A stretch of DNA of 64,000 bases from Pullilachnospira sp963929535 (GCA_963929535.1 CAWVIZ010000008.1:1-64000); one strand, 5' to 3'. Positions 36,023 to 45,323 are shown, counted from the first letter of the stretch. Made by a program: numbers and translations. Notes: generated by a model from the letters alone, not told the origin.

Positions 36023-37081
36023 CTATACTTCCACGTTGGTCAGAAGGATGCAGTTGGGTGTCTCCACGCTCATGGGTCTGCCCTTCATCACCAGCAGCTT
36101 TTTCTCATAATCCACAGTAAATGTGGTGATGCTGTTGGACTCATGGTTTACCACCGCAATATGTTTTCCATCCGGAAACAGAGCGATATCCTTGGGATAC
36201 TCTCCGCTGATGGGAAGAGCGAACTCCTTCGTAAGCGTCCCCTTCTCCGGGTCAATGGAAAACATGGCCACAGAATTATCCCCTGCCGTGGAGGTAAACA
36301 GATACTTTCCATCAGGAGAAATGGTAATGGCAGATGCCGCATCATGGAGCGGATCCAACTCATCGGAAAGGGTATCAATGGTCTGCAGCAGTTCAAATTC
36401 CGGTGTCTTTCCATTATCCATATAGGAAAAAACGCCCACCTGATTGATCAGCTCAAACAGGATATAGGCGAATCTTCCGTCCTTGCTGAACACGATCTCC
36501 CGGGGACCTGATTCCCGTTTGCACCGAAGCACGTCCACCAGCTCCAGCCGGTTCCGGTTGGTATTGATCCGGTACAGCTTCACCTGATCGATCCCATTAT
36601 CCACCGCGCACACATATTTGCCGTCCGGCGTAGGATGCACACAGCTCACATGAGGACGGAAATTCCGCTCCGCCACGCTTCCGATTCCTTTATGGAACAC
36701 ACCGTCAAACACACTGCCCAGCCGTCCGTCCCTGTGCGTATGGACAGCTGTGATCTTTCCATCATGATAGCCGCCCACGAACAGATACTTTCCGCTGTCG
36801 TCCACAGAAAGATAGCAGCCTCTCATTCCATCAATGTCCACTTTGTTGATATACTCCAGATCTCCATCCGGCTTAATGGCGAACACCGCCACGCCCTCGT
36901 CCGCGATGGAATACAGATATTTTCCGTTCTTCGATTTTACCACATAGGAGGAATTATTCACGGGAACCACCTTGCGCTCACTCAGGGTTCCCTCTTCCAC
37001 ATCCACATCATATAAATGAATTCCGATACTGCTGCCATGCGTATACGTCCCCACATAGGCCACATATTTCTCTTTCTCCAT
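36023..37081 (-). CDS. Lactonase-family beta-propeller protein (Pgl-like)
   Basis: A 352-residue protein of the 6-phosphogluconolactonase/muconate lactonising propeller family (YbhE type). It starts YVAYVGTYT and has repeated propeller blades marked by SPDGKYLF, TPDGKYVCAV, SKDGRFAYI and FPDGKHIAV. The conserved HPTPDG and RPHVSC stretches match the family. Such enzymes hydrolyse 6-phosphogluconolactone, but many homologues are untested. The ATG at 37081 follows AAAGGATGGGG; the frame runs 25 codons further without support. Confidence 0.85.
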   Translation of the reverse strand: MEKEKYVAYVGTYTHGSSIGIHLYDVDVEEGTLSERKVVPVNNSSYVVKSKNGKYLYSIADEGVAVFAIKPDGDLEYINKVDIDGMRGCYLSVDDSGKYLFVGGYHDGKITAVHTHRDGRLGSVFDGVFHKGIGSVAERNFRPHVSCVHPTPDGKYVCAVDNGIDQVKLYRINTNRNRLELVDVLRCKRESGPREIVFSKDGRFAYILFELINQVGVFSYMDNGKTPEFELLQTIDTLSDELDPLHDAASAITISPDGKYLFTSTAGDNSVAMFSIDPEKGTLTKEFALPISGEYPKDIALFPDGKHIAVVNHESNSITTFTVDYEKKLLVMKGRPMSVETPNCILLTNVEV

Positions 37082-37177
37082 GACTACCCCATCCTTTCTC
37101 AATTTGAAATATCTGCACCTTTCGGAAGGGCTTTCAGAAATGTACACATTTTTCAAATTATTAGTCTGTCTGAGATT

Positions 37178-37206
37178 ATTTTATCACACTTGCCCGTATT
37201 CTACAA
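37178..37206 (-). promoter_or_regulatory. Putative promoter of the lactonase gene
   Basis: TTGTAG (37201-37206), 17 bp, TAAAAT (37178-37183). The -10 has 5 of 6 matches; the -35 is weak. Confidence 0.45.
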
Positions 37207-37358
37207 TCGGAAACATTTTAAATAGTGATTGACCTGCCCGGGAATCCGGATTTACAATGAAACTGTATCATGTAAAATCCCAGCGGCAGACACGGCCATC
37301 CGGTCCTCTCTTTCGGCCTGCTGCCTGCGGGAATATCAGACAGAAGGAGAACAGCTTT

Positions 37359-37976
37359 ATGAAAGTATTAATGATCAACGGCAGTCCCCGCAAACACGGA
37401 AATACCTATACGGCTCTCCATGAGATGGAGAAAGTATTTGCGGAAGAAGGAATTGAAACAGAGATCCTTTCTATTGGAAATAAACCCATCCGGGGATGTA
37501 TCGCATGTAATTCCTGCCGCGAAAAAGGGCGCTGCGTATTCGACGATGCAGTGAACGAAGCCGCCCCGAAATTCCAGGAATGCGATGGCCTTGTGGTTGG
37601 GAGTCCCGTCTATTACGCCTCCGCCAACGCCACACTGATCGCATTTCTGGACCGGCTATTCTACAGCACTTCCTTTGACAAGACCATGAAGGTGGGAGCC
37701 TGCGTAGCGGCGGCCCGAAGAGGCGGACTGACCTCCACCTTTGACGAACTGAACAAATACTTTACCATCTGCGGTATGCCGGTGGCCTCCGGTCAATATT
37801 GGAACGGCATCCACGGAAGAACTCCGCAGGAAGCCCTGCAGGATGCGGAAGGGCTTCAGATGATGCGGACTCTGGCCCGGAATATGGCATTTTTGATGAA
37901 GAGCATCCGTCTGGGAAAGGATACCTATGGACTTCCGGAAAAAGAACCCTCCCAGATGACCAATTTCATCCGGTAG
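37359..37976 (+). CDS. Flavodoxin-like NADPH-dependent FMN reductase
   Basis: A 205-residue flavoprotein. INGSPRKHGNTYTAL binds the FMN phosphate, VGSPVYYASANAT contacts the flavin, and the cysteine cluster CIACNSCREKGRC resembles that of iron-sulfur flavoproteins. The family transfers electrons to a range of acceptors. AAGGAG precedes the ATG at 37359. It is followed 7 nt later by the pseudouridine synthase gene, so the two are cotranscribed. Confidence 0.88.
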   Translation: MKVLMINGSPRKHGNTYTALHEMEKVFAEEGIETEILSIGNKPIRGCIACNSCREKGRCVFDDAVNEAAPKFQECDGLVVGSPVYYASANATLIAFLDRLFYSTSFDKTMKVGACVAAARRGGLTSTFDELNKYFTICGMPVASGQYWNGIHGRTPQEALQDAEGLQMMRTLARNMAFLMKSIRLGKDTYGLPEKEPSQMTNFIR

Positions 37977-37983
37977 AGCGTTT

Positions 37984-38913
37984 ATGGACAGAACGCTTCT
38001 CTATCGGATCTCCTCTGAGGATCTCCCCTCTACCGTGGGGGAGTTTCTTCGGAGGGCAGGGTATTCCCGGCATATCATAACACTGCTGAAACGGACCTTC
38101 CATGGGATCTGTCTGAACGGGGATCCTGCTTTTACCAACCGGACTCTGACGGCCGGGGATGTCCTCTCCGTATTTCTGAAAGAGGAGGAACCGTCATCTC
38201 CTGTTCTTCCGGTATCTCTTCCTTTTCCGATAATCTATCAGGACGAGGATCTTCTGGTGATCGACAAGCCTTCCGGAATGGCTGTCCATCCTTCCCAGGA
38301 CCATCACGACAATACCCTGGCAAATGCCGCAGCCTGGTATTTTTCCCGGATGGGTGAGCCCTTTGTCTTTCGCTGCATCAACCGGCTGGACAGAGATACC
38401 ACAGGACTTCTGATCCTGGCCAAAAACGCCCTTTCCGCCGCTGTCCTTTCCGCCCAGATGAAGGAGCGGAGGATCCGCCGCACCTACCTGGCGGCAGCTG
38501 AGGGCTGTGTCCCTCCGGAAGGCACCATCGATGCGCCCATCGGGCGGGTTCCCGGTTCCCTGGTGGAACGCAGAGTGGATACGGACTGCGGAGACCGGGC
38601 CGTCACTCATTTCAGCCGGCTGGCCCTCCGGGATGTCCGGATTCCCTCCGGAGAGATACAAACCTGCTCTCTGGTTCTTCTGCGTCTGGAAACAGGACGT
38701 ACTCATCAGATCCGGGTCCATATGGCCTCCATCGGGCATCCTCTGGCCGGAGATACCCTGTACAATCCCCGGACAAAGCTGCTGAAACGTCAGGGGCTCC
38801 ACTCCTATTCCCTGGATTTTTTTCATCCCGTCACAGGAGAGAGGATGCGCTTTTTTTCACCGCTGCCCCAGGATATGGCTTCTCTGTTCCCGGAATCCGG
38901 TCAGTGGGACTGA
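37984..38913 (+). CDS. RluA-family pseudouridine synthase
   Basis: A 309-residue RNA-modifying enzyme that isomerises uridine in rRNA or tRNA. An S4-like N-terminal region (about residues 13-75, GEFLRRAGYSR) is followed by the catalytic domain with YQDEDLLVIDKPSGM near 86, the catalytic Asp in NRLDRDTTG near 137 and RTHQIRVHM near 240. The target base cannot be told from the sequence. It starts 7 nt after the flavin reductase stop with only a weak ribosome site, so translation may be coupled. Confidence 0.9.
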   Translation: MDRTLLYRISSEDLPSTVGEFLRRAGYSRHIITLLKRTFHGICLNGDPAFTNRTLTAGDVLSVFLKEEEPSSPVLPVSLPFPIIYQDEDLLVIDKPSGMAVHPSQDHHDNTLANAAAWYFSRMGEPFVFRCINRLDRDTTGLLILAKNALSAAVLSAQMKERRIRRTYLAAAEGCVPPEGTIDAPIGRVPGSLVERRVDTDCGDRAVTHFSRLALRDVRIPSGEIQTCSLVLLRLETGRTHQIRVHMASIGHPLAGDTLYNPRTKLLKRQGLHSYSLDFFHPVTGERMRFFSPLPQDMASLFPESGQWD

Positions 38914-38931
38914 TACATTCCCGCCGCATTC

Positions 38932-38956
38932 AAAAAGGGAGGCCATGCTGCCTCCC
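38932..38956 (-). terminator. Intrinsic terminator of the UPF0303 gene
   Basis: On the minus strand GGGAGGC/GCCTCCC with a 6-nt loop is followed by five T. Confidence 0.75.
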
Positions 38957-38971
38957 CTTCAGACACCTCTG

Positions 38972-39466
38972 TTACACTGCGCGGATCCGCGGTACCTCTG
39001 CCACATGGAGATATTTGCTGATACTTTTGATCAGCAGATCGTGATCTGATACATGATCCAGTCCGGAAACCGCCACGGCTCCCACCACGCCTACTTCCTC
39101 TACACGGATAGGAAAACCTCCTCCGCAGGCTGCATACTCGGCAGGATCCAGGAACATGTCCTCCAGATTCTCCTCATTCATCTTCAGGGTCATACAGAGC
39201 CGCAGACTGCTCTGTTCTGTTACCCGGACAGTATTGCATTTTCTGTCCAGCCACCTGTCATTGTACAGATTCGTCCCGTCCATCCCGTACTGGAACACTG
39301 TGTACCCGTTGTTAAGCCGGATACGCACAGCCACACGCACTCCCAGCCGTCTGGCTTCCATCAGGATCATATTCCCCAGCTCCCAGGCGTCTCCGTTGGT
39401 AAAGCTGGAAAACTGAAGAATCTCCTCCTGCATCTCCAAAACCTTGATTACCTCTTCTACTGTCAT
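38972..39466 (-). CDS. UPF0303/HbpS-like heme-degrading domain protein
   Basis: A 164-residue soluble protein of the UPF0303 (YBR137W/DUF336-like) family. Visible are ARRLGVRVAVRIRLNNG, RKCNTVRVTEQSSLR, and the Gly-rich AACGGGFPIRVEEVGVVGAVAVSGL near 110-137. Relatives bind haem or act as chaperone-like factors; the role here is unknown. GGGAGG lies 7 nt upstream of the ATG at 39466. A terminator follows. Confidence 0.85.
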   Translation of the reverse strand: MTVEEVIKVLEMQEEILQFSSFTNGDAWELGNMILMEARRLGVRVAVRIRLNNGYTVFQYGMDGTNLYNDRWLDRKCNTVRVTEQSSLRLCMTLKMNEENLEDMFLDPAEYAACGGGFPIRVEEVGVVGAVAVSGLDHVSDHDLLIKSISKYLHVAEVPRIRAV

Positions 39467-39504
39467 AAAAAAACCTCCCAACTGTCCATATCTGGTTTTT
39501 CATC

Positions 39505-39621
39505 TTATTCCGGCGCGGCAGCTCCTTCTTTTGCGTTCTGCCCGGAAGCCGGCACCGGTACTGTTGACGGCAGCATTCCGCCGGCTGCCACCGCTCTCCA
39601 GAATTTTATTCCCCTCCTCAT
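39505..39621 (-). CDS. Possible small protein upstream of the UPF0303 gene
   Basis: A 38-codon frame with AGAGGAAG upstream, ending about 40 nt before the UPF0303 start. The peptide has a basic start (MRRGIKFWR), a short hydrophobic part and an Ala/Pro/Glu tail. I recognise no family. It could be a leader peptide, a gene remnant or chance. Confidence 0.25.
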   Translation of the reverse strand: MRRGIKFWRAVAAGGMLPSTVPVPASGQNAKEGAAAPE

Positions 39622-39942
39622 CTGCTTCCTCTTTTCAGTTTTGTCCGCAGCATTTCATTCCAAATCTGGGCATGTCCTGTCATATCTTCGCTGCTGTCTC
39701 AAGCTTATCACTGCGGAACATGAAAGTCAATGGTACCGGGGCTAAGGGATCTGCCGCAGAGTAACCGTTCCGTTTTCCCTTTTTCCGCTTCACTGTAACA
39801 GCGCTCCGGGGTACGCAGACATGATGCGGCTCCATTATGCCGCCCAGAACAATGACCGTGACAACAATGGGTCTGCCGCACATATTACGGCAGACCCCAT
39901 TTTATACGTCAAAACAATCTCTCCGGATCTCCCGGACCGCAT
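39622..39942. other. Intergenic region between the UPF0303 gene and htpG
   Basis: No supported gene. It includes the hairpin at 39869-39897 and otherwise looks like non-coding sequence. Confidence 0.4.
39869..39897 (-). terminator. Hairpin downstream of htpG
   Basis: A perfect 10-bp GC stem (GGGTCTGCCG/CGGCAGACCC) with a 9-nt loop lies about 45 nt after the htpG stop. The T-run is weak, so this may act as an imperfect terminator or a stability hairpin. Confidence 0.5.
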
Positions 39943-42054
39943 TTATTTTGTCAGCAGCATCATGATCTGATTGCTTCTGTTGATGAATTTTGTCATTTCA
40001 TCCGGATTCAGCGGTTTATGGGCCAGCATAGCCAGATCGTAAAGCTGCTGGCAGATCACAGGCACATTTTCCGTATCATCCTTGTGCTCGAATACATATT
40101 TTACCAGCGGATGGTTGGCATTCAGGATCAGTGTTCCCTGAGTCTCGCCAAACATATTGGCATCCATACCGTACATCTTCATCATATCCTGCATCCGGCG
40201 GTTTTCTTCTGAAAGGGTCATCATGGAAGAAATGCTGTCATTTTTCAGTTTCTCCACCTTCACATCCAGCTTATCGTTTCCAAGCACCTTCCGGAACAGC
40301 CCGGTGAGCGCGTCTGCTGTCTCCTTCAGATCCTCGCTCTCCTCCTTGAAGTTCTCCGTCAGATCCGCGTCAATTCTCTGGAACTTCACATTCTCATCTC
40401 TCTGCTCCACATGAGAAATGAAAGCCGCATCGATGTTGTGCTTCAGGATCACAGCGTCCATACCCTCTTCCCGGAACATATTGATGTACTGACTCTGCTG
40501 TACTTCATCCGTCACATAGAAGATCGTGGTCTTCTCTTTTTCCTTATCTTCTCCGGAGGGATTCTCTGCGGTATCCTGCGCATCCTTTTCCTCTGCTTCT
40601 CCTGTTTTTCCTTCCTCAGTTCCCTCAGCAGCCTCTTCTGTGTTCTCTGTATTCTCCTGATCCTTTTTATTGGCCTCCAGGTACTCCTTCAGAGTCAGGT
40701 ACTTGCCGTCCAGGTCCTTATACAGGATATAATCGTTCATCCTTTCTGCGAATTTGGTGTCCTTGATGCAGCCGTACTTAATGAAGGGGCTGATATCATC
40801 CCAGTATTTTTCATAATTCTCCCGGTCTGTTTTGCACATTCCGGTAAGCTTGTCGGCCACCTTCTTGCTGATATAATCGGAAATCTTCTTTACAAACCCA
40901 TCGTTCTGAAGAGCGCTTCTGGACACGTTCAGCGGAAGATCCGGACAGTCGATCACACCCTTTAACAGCATCAGGAACTCCGGGATCACTTCCTTGATGT
41001 TATCCGCGATAAATACCTGATTGTTGTACAGCTTGATGGTTCCCTCAATGGAATCATATTCCGTATTGATCTTGGGGAAATACAGGATTCCTTTCAGATT
41101 GAAGGGATAATCCATATTCAGGTGGATCCAGAACAACGGCTCCCGGTAATCCAGAAATACCTTTCTGTAGAACTCCTTATATTCTTCATCGGTGCAGTCA
41201 TTGGGATGCTTCATCCACAGCGGGTTTGTATCGCTTAAAGAAACCGGACGCTTGTTGATCTTTACCCTGTCTCTGGCGGGAGCTATCTCCACGGTCTCCT
41301 TCTCTCCGTTTTCGTTCTCCTTCTCCTCGGTCTTTGCATCCTCGTGGATCCGCTCCACCACCACATCGTCATCTCTCAGATCAGACTCATCAATGGTCTC
41401 ATATTCCTGGGGCGCATCCTCCTTGGACAGGAAAATCTCCACCGGCATAAAGGAGCAGTACTTTTCAATAACCTCTCTCATCCGGTACTCGTTGGCAAAC
41501 TCCAGACTGTTTTCATTGAGGAACAGGGTAATCTCCGTACCCACGGAAGTCTTATCCCCATCTGTCATATCATACTCGGAACCGCCGTCACACTCCCAGT
41601 GTACAGGAGCAGCCCCCTCCTGATAGGACAGCGTATCAATATGCACTTCATCCGCCACCATAAACGCGGAATAAAATCCCAGACCAAAGTGTCCGATGAT
41701 CTGATCCTCATTGGTCTTGTCCTTGTACTTTTCCAAAAACTGGGTAGCTCCGGAAAACGCGATCTGGGTGATATATTCCTCCACCTCATCAGCCGTCATA
41801 CCGATACCGTTATCAATAAACTTCAGTGTTTTCTTCTCCGGATTTACGATCACTTCAATCTTGCTTTTGTAATCCTCCGGGAAGGTATACTCTCCCATGA
41901 TCTCCAGCTTTTTCAGCTTGGTAATGGCGTCGCAGCAGTTGGAAATCATCTCACGGACAAAGATGTCGTGGTCAGAATACAGCCATTTCTTAATGATCGG
42001 GAAAATATTATCACTGTTAATAGAAAGATTACCATGTTTCGCTGCCATGGTCAT
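39943..42054 (-). CDS. htpG: Chaperone HtpG (Hsp90) with acidic insertion
   Basis: A 703-residue Hsp90-family chaperone. The N-terminal GHKL ATPase domain has EMISNCCDAITKL, DNGIGMTADEV and GHFGLGFYSAFMVADEV; the middle domain has PLNVSRSALQ near 315. An insertion rich in Glu, Thr and Lys (about residues 458-507) separates the middle from the C-terminal part, making the protein about 60-80 residues longer than E. coli HtpG. Two start choices exist, at 42054 and 42048; AAAGGAG is spaced best for the first. Transcription starts from a promoter at 42109-42137 with a CIRCE operator just upstream. Confidence 0.95.
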   Translation of the reverse strand: MTMAAKHGNLSINSDNIFPIIKKWLYSDHDIFVREMISNCCDAITKLKKLEIMGEYTFPEDYKSKIEVIVNPEKKTLKFIDNGIGMTADEVEEYITQIAFSGATQFLEKYKDKTNEDQIIGHFGLGFYSAFMVADEVHIDTLSYQEGAAPVHWECDGGSEYDMTDGDKTSVGTEITLFLNENSLEFANEYRMREVIEKYCSFMPVEIFLSKEDAPQEYETIDESDLRDDDVVVERIHEDAKTEEKENENGEKETVEIAPARDRVKINKRPVSLSDTNPLWMKHPNDCTDEEYKEFYRKVFLDYREPLFWIHLNMDYPFNLKGILYFPKINTEYDSIEGTIKLYNNQVFIADNIKEVIPEFLMLLKGVIDCPDLPLNVSRSALQNDGFVKKISDYISKKVADKLTGMCKTDRENYEKYWDDISPFIKYGCIKDTKFAERMNDYILYKDLDGKYLTLKEYLEANKKDQENTENTEEAAEGTEEGKTGEAEEKDAQDTAENPSGEDKEKEKTTIFYVTDEVQQSQYINMFREEGMDAVILKHNIDAAFISHVEQRDENVKFQRIDADLTENFKEESEDLKETADALTGLFRKVLGNDKLDVKVEKLKNDSISSMMTLSEENRRMQDMMKMYGMDANMFGETQGTLILNANHPLVKYVFEHKDDTENVPVICQQLYDLAMLAHKPLNPDEMTKFINRSNQIMMLLTK

Positions 42055-42108
42055 TCACACTCCTTTAATTTCTCTTATAGTCTCGGGCTTGACATCCCCA
42101 TAATCCTT

Positions 42109-42137
42109 ATACTAATACGCGGAAAAATAAATGTCAA
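42109..42137 (-). promoter_or_regulatory. Promoter of htpG
   Basis: TTGACA (42132-42137), 17 bp, TAGTAT (42109-42114). Confidence 0.75.
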
Positions 42138-42144
42138 GAGAAAA

Positions 42145-42171
42145 TTAGCACTCATTTTAAATGAGTGCTAA
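42145..42171. promoter_or_regulatory. CIRCE operator (HrcA-binding site)
   Basis: A perfect match to TTAGCACTC-N9-GAGTGCTAA. It lies 7 bp upstream of the -35 of htpG. HrcA represses chaperone operons through this site in Firmicutes; position upstream of the -35 is less common than downstream. Confidence 0.95.
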
Positions 42172-42218
42172 TAATCCGTTGCTATTCACAGCCGTTCCGT
42201 ACTTGTCAGAGGCGGCCT

Positions 42219-43211
42219 TTATCCCTGCCGCTGCGTGCTCTCGCCTGCCACCAGACTGCATTCCAGCTGCTTTTCCCTTCTTTCGGCTCCGGGATTTTCC
42301 AGGAGCTCCAGCAGCATCCCCGCTGCCTCCCGTCCGCAGGTACGGTAATGGTAATGGACTGTGGTCAGCCTGGGAGATACCAGATCCGCCACCCTGCCAT
42401 GTCCAATACCTGTCACGCTTATCTCATCCGGGACCCGCAGTCCCCTGTCCTTCAGGCAGGCCATGGCCCCCGCCGCAATCAGATCTGAGGCGCAGAACAC
42501 ACCGTCTACCGGCATTCCCATTCCCAACAGAGCTTCCATTCCCAGATACCCCGAATGAGAAGTAAATTCCACCAGGGCCGAAGGGATTTTATCCATGGAA
42601 AATCCTTTTTCCTCCAGAGCGCTTTTAGCTCCCTGGTATCTGGCTTCTCCGGCCGCAGGATCCTGCCGGGCAACCCCCAGATACGCCGGATATCTGCAGC
42701 CTGACTCCAGCAGATGCCGCATCACCTCCCGGGCCGCCTGATAATCATTGTGGTATACACAGGAACAGATCTCCGATTTCTGTCCGGCAAGTACCACCGG
42801 GAACGGCATATTTTCCAGAATCTCCCGATGCCTTTCTGTGATCACCGAGGCACACAGGATCAGACCATCCACCTGGCTTACGGCAAAATCCGCCAGCATT
42901 CTGATTTCTTTTTCCATACTCCGGCCGGAATCCGTCAGCAGGAAATAATATCCCTTTTCTTCCAGCACCTGGCCAATTCCCTCCAGGATCCTGGGCGCTG
43001 ACTCGGAATCGATCTGAGGTACGAGCACCCCGATCTGCCGGCTTTTTCTGGTCCGCAGCGCCCGGGCATATTCCGAAGGGCGATAGCCCGTTTCCCGGAT
43101 CACAGCCTGGATCCTCTCCTTTTTTTCCCGGCTCAGGCTTCCATTGTTCAGATACCGGGATACCGCGGCGCTGGATACTCCTGCCAGCTTTGCTATCTCA
43201 CGGATTGTCAT
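42219..43211 (-). CDS. LacI-family transcriptional regulator
   Basis: A 330-residue repressor. The N-terminal helix-turn-helix (MTIREIAKLAGVSSAAVSRYL) and hinge helix are followed by a periplasmic-binding-protein-like sensor domain starting at IGVLVPQ near residue 59. It begins immediately after the amylosucrase-family gene stop (1 nt apart), so it is cotranscribed with it. A palindromic LacI-type site (AAATCGATT core) lies at the operon's transcription start, which suggests control of its own operon by a sugar. The effector is unknown. Confidence 0.88.
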   Translation of the reverse strand: MTIREIAKLAGVSSAAVSRYLNNGSLSREKKERIQAVIRETGYRPSEYARALRTRKSRQIGVLVPQIDSESAPRILEGIGQVLEEKGYYFLLTDSGRSMEKEIRMLADFAVSQVDGLILCASVITERHREILENMPFPVVLAGQKSEICSCVYHNDYQAAREVMRHLLESGCRYPAYLGVARQDPAAGEARYQGAKSALEEKGFSMDKIPSALVEFTSHSGYLGMEALLGMGMPVDGVFCASDLIAAGAMACLKDRGLRVPDEISVTGIGHGRVADLVSPRLTTVHYHYRTCGREAAGMLLELLENPGAERREKQLECSLVAGESTQRQG

Positions 43212-43212
43212 T

Positions 43213-45255
43213 TTATCGATCTTTCTCTTTCAGCAGCCAGCAGGCTCCAAAGGCCGGTATCTGCACTCCTCTGGCTTCCATCCGCCGGCCGGTGAGAAGA
43301 TCCTGATACATGCCGTCCTCCTCATTGATCCAGGCCACCTTATCGTATCTGCTGAAGTTAAACAGGGCCACCAGCTTCTCCCCGTCCTTCTCTTTGATCA
43401 GACCCAGAATGGAATCATCCCAGGTATCCACGGTCCTGCAGTCTGCATCCGCTGAAAAAACTCCGTATGTGCTGCGGATCCTCTCCAGTTTTCTCAGGCC
43501 GTCAAAGATCTTCTCCTGAACAGTCCCCTGGGTATGGCGAAGCTTGGCCTTTTCCCAAAGGAACCGGCCCCGGTGCAGATAGCGGGAATCTGCCCATTTC
43601 TTGGGATCCTGATGATAGGTATAGTCATTCTCCTGCCCGATCTCATCTCCACTGTAGATCACAGGAATCCCCGACTGGGTCAGCATATAAGCATGCAGCG
43701 TCAGATCAAACCGCACTGCCTTTTCCAGAGCATCCTCATCCCTTTCGTAGGCTGCCTTTTCCACGCCGCACAGGGAAGCGGTGGTTCCGCACTGCCGGGC
43801 ATCTCCGGAGGAAGGATCGTCATTATACAGTTCACCCCGGGCGAAGGAACCCGGATATTTTCCGGTAAAGAAGTCACTGAGAAATCTCTTGTGAGGGACC
43901 TCCTGGATACCGAACTGAACCAGCCAGGGATAATCCAGCCCCCATCCGATATCATCGTGGCAGCGGAGATAATTCAGGAACACATATTCCTTGGGCAGTC
44001 CGTTTACAATATCCATCTGCCGCCGCAGCAGCCTGACATCCCCGGTGGCTACCGTATGCCAGGTAGATGCCATAGTTGTCACATTGTACAGCATATGGCA
44101 TTCCGGCTTCTCGACACTTCCAAAGTAAGGAACCACCTTCTCCGGCTCCATCACCACTTCGCCCAGCAGCAGAACCCCCGGGCATACGATTTCACAGATC
44201 ATCCGCATCATCCGGACGATGGTGTGTACCTGGGGCAGATTGCGGCAGTTGGTTCCAAGCTGTTTCCAGATATAGGGAACCGCGTCAATGCGGATCACAT
44301 CAATTCCTTTATTGGCCAGATACAGCATGTTATAGATCATCTCATTGAGAACCACCGGATTCCAGTAATTCAGATCCCACTGATAGGGATAGAAGGTGGT
44401 CATTACAAACTTGTTCATATCCGGCAGCCAGGTGAAATTTCCAGGTGCCGTGGTGGGAAATACCTGGGGAACCGTCTTTTCAAATTCCGCAGGGATATCG
44501 TAATTGTCATAGAAATAATACCTGTCCATGTACTCCCGTTCCCCGGCTCTGGCCCGTCTGGCCCACTGGTGATCCTCTGAAGTATGATTCATCACAAAAT
44601 CCAGGCAGATGCTGATCCCCCTGTCCCGGCATTCATCCGCCAGAGCTTCCAGATCCTCCATGGTTCCCAGCTCCGGCTGTACTCTGCGGAAATTGGATAC
44701 TGCATATCCTCCGTCGCTCCTGCCCTCCGGAGATTCCAGAAGCGGCATTAAATGGAGGTAGTTCACTCCACACTCCTCCACATAATCCAGCTTTTCGCGG
44801 ACCCCCTTCAGATTTTCCGCAAAACAGTCCACATACATCATCATTCCCAGGATATCGTTCTTTTTATACCATTGGGGATCTGCCTCCCGTTTCCTGTCCT
44901 GCTCTCTTAAGGATTCTTTCCTGTCCAGGGCAATATTCCTCAGATCCCGGCAGAGCTGATCGAAATACGGCTTCCCGCCCTCATACAGTTCGCAGTACAG
45001 CCACTGGAGCTCATCCTTATGTCTGGCAAGCCTTTCCTCAAATTCCGCCTGTGCCCTCAGGCCCCCGGCAGCGTTCTCTTTCCCGGTCTGCTTTGGCGTC
45101 TCCTCTGTTCTGACTTCCAGCTCCACAGCCTTTCCCTTCTCTGCAGCCGTCTTCTTTTTCCCGGCCTCCGCAGATCCTGCCGTCTTCTCCCTCATTGCAG
45201 CTCTGGCTTCCTCCAGCCGCTTCTGATTTTTCTTTTTACCTCTTTTTGATTTCAT
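43213..45255 (-). CDS. Amylosucrase-family alpha-glucan enzyme (GH13)
   Basis: A 680-residue GH13 enzyme most like the amylosucrase subfamily: EGRSDGGYAVSNFR near residue 177, LDFVMNHTSEDHQWA near 218, nucleophile Asp324 in VIRIDAVPY, acid/base Glu366 in LLLGEVV, and Asp434/435 in RCHDDIGW. Such enzymes transfer glucose from sucrose to a glucan or hydrolyse alpha-glucosides. There is no signal peptide; a Lys/Glu-rich N-terminal extension of about 65 residues precedes the catalytic part. The product cannot be told from sequence alone. GGAGG precedes the ATG. It is cotranscribed with the LacI gene. Confidence 0.82.
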   Translation of the reverse strand: MKSKRGKKKNQKRLEEARAAMREKTAGSAEAGKKKTAAEKGKAVELEVRTEETPKQTGKENAAGGLRAQAEFEERLARHKDELQWLYCELYEGGKPYFDQLCRDLRNIALDRKESLREQDRKREADPQWYKKNDILGMMMYVDCFAENLKGVREKLDYVEECGVNYLHLMPLLESPEGRSDGGYAVSNFRRVQPELGTMEDLEALADECRDRGISICLDFVMNHTSEDHQWARRARAGEREYMDRYYFYDNYDIPAEFEKTVPQVFPTTAPGNFTWLPDMNKFVMTTFYPYQWDLNYWNPVVLNEMIYNMLYLANKGIDVIRIDAVPYIWKQLGTNCRNLPQVHTIVRMMRMICEIVCPGVLLLGEVVMEPEKVVPYFGSVEKPECHMLYNVTTMASTWHTVATGDVRLLRRQMDIVNGLPKEYVFLNYLRCHDDIGWGLDYPWLVQFGIQEVPHKRFLSDFFTGKYPGSFARGELYNDDPSSGDARQCGTTASLCGVEKAAYERDEDALEKAVRFDLTLHAYMLTQSGIPVIYSGDEIGQENDYTYHQDPKKWADSRYLHRGRFLWEKAKLRHTQGTVQEKIFDGLRKLERIRSTYGVFSADADCRTVDTWDDSILGLIKEKDGEKLVALFNFSRYDKVAWINEEDGMYQDLLTGRRMEARGVQIPAFGACWLLKEKDR

Positions 45256-45276
45256 TCCCTACACCCTCCGGAGTTT

Positions 45277-45290
45277 TGTAATCGATTTCA
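45277..45290. promoter_or_regulatory. LacI-type operator candidate
   Basis: A near-palindrome TGTAATCGATTTCA with a central CG lies just downstream of the -10, where a repressor would block transcription. Confidence 0.6.
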
Positions 45291-45295
45291 TTTTT

Positions 45296-45323
45296 ATTAT
45301 ATCATGGTTCAGTAAAATATCAA
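45296..45323 (-). promoter_or_regulatory. Promoter of the GH13-LacI operon
   Basis: TTGATA (45318-45323), 16 bp, TATAAT (45296-45301). Confidence 0.7.
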
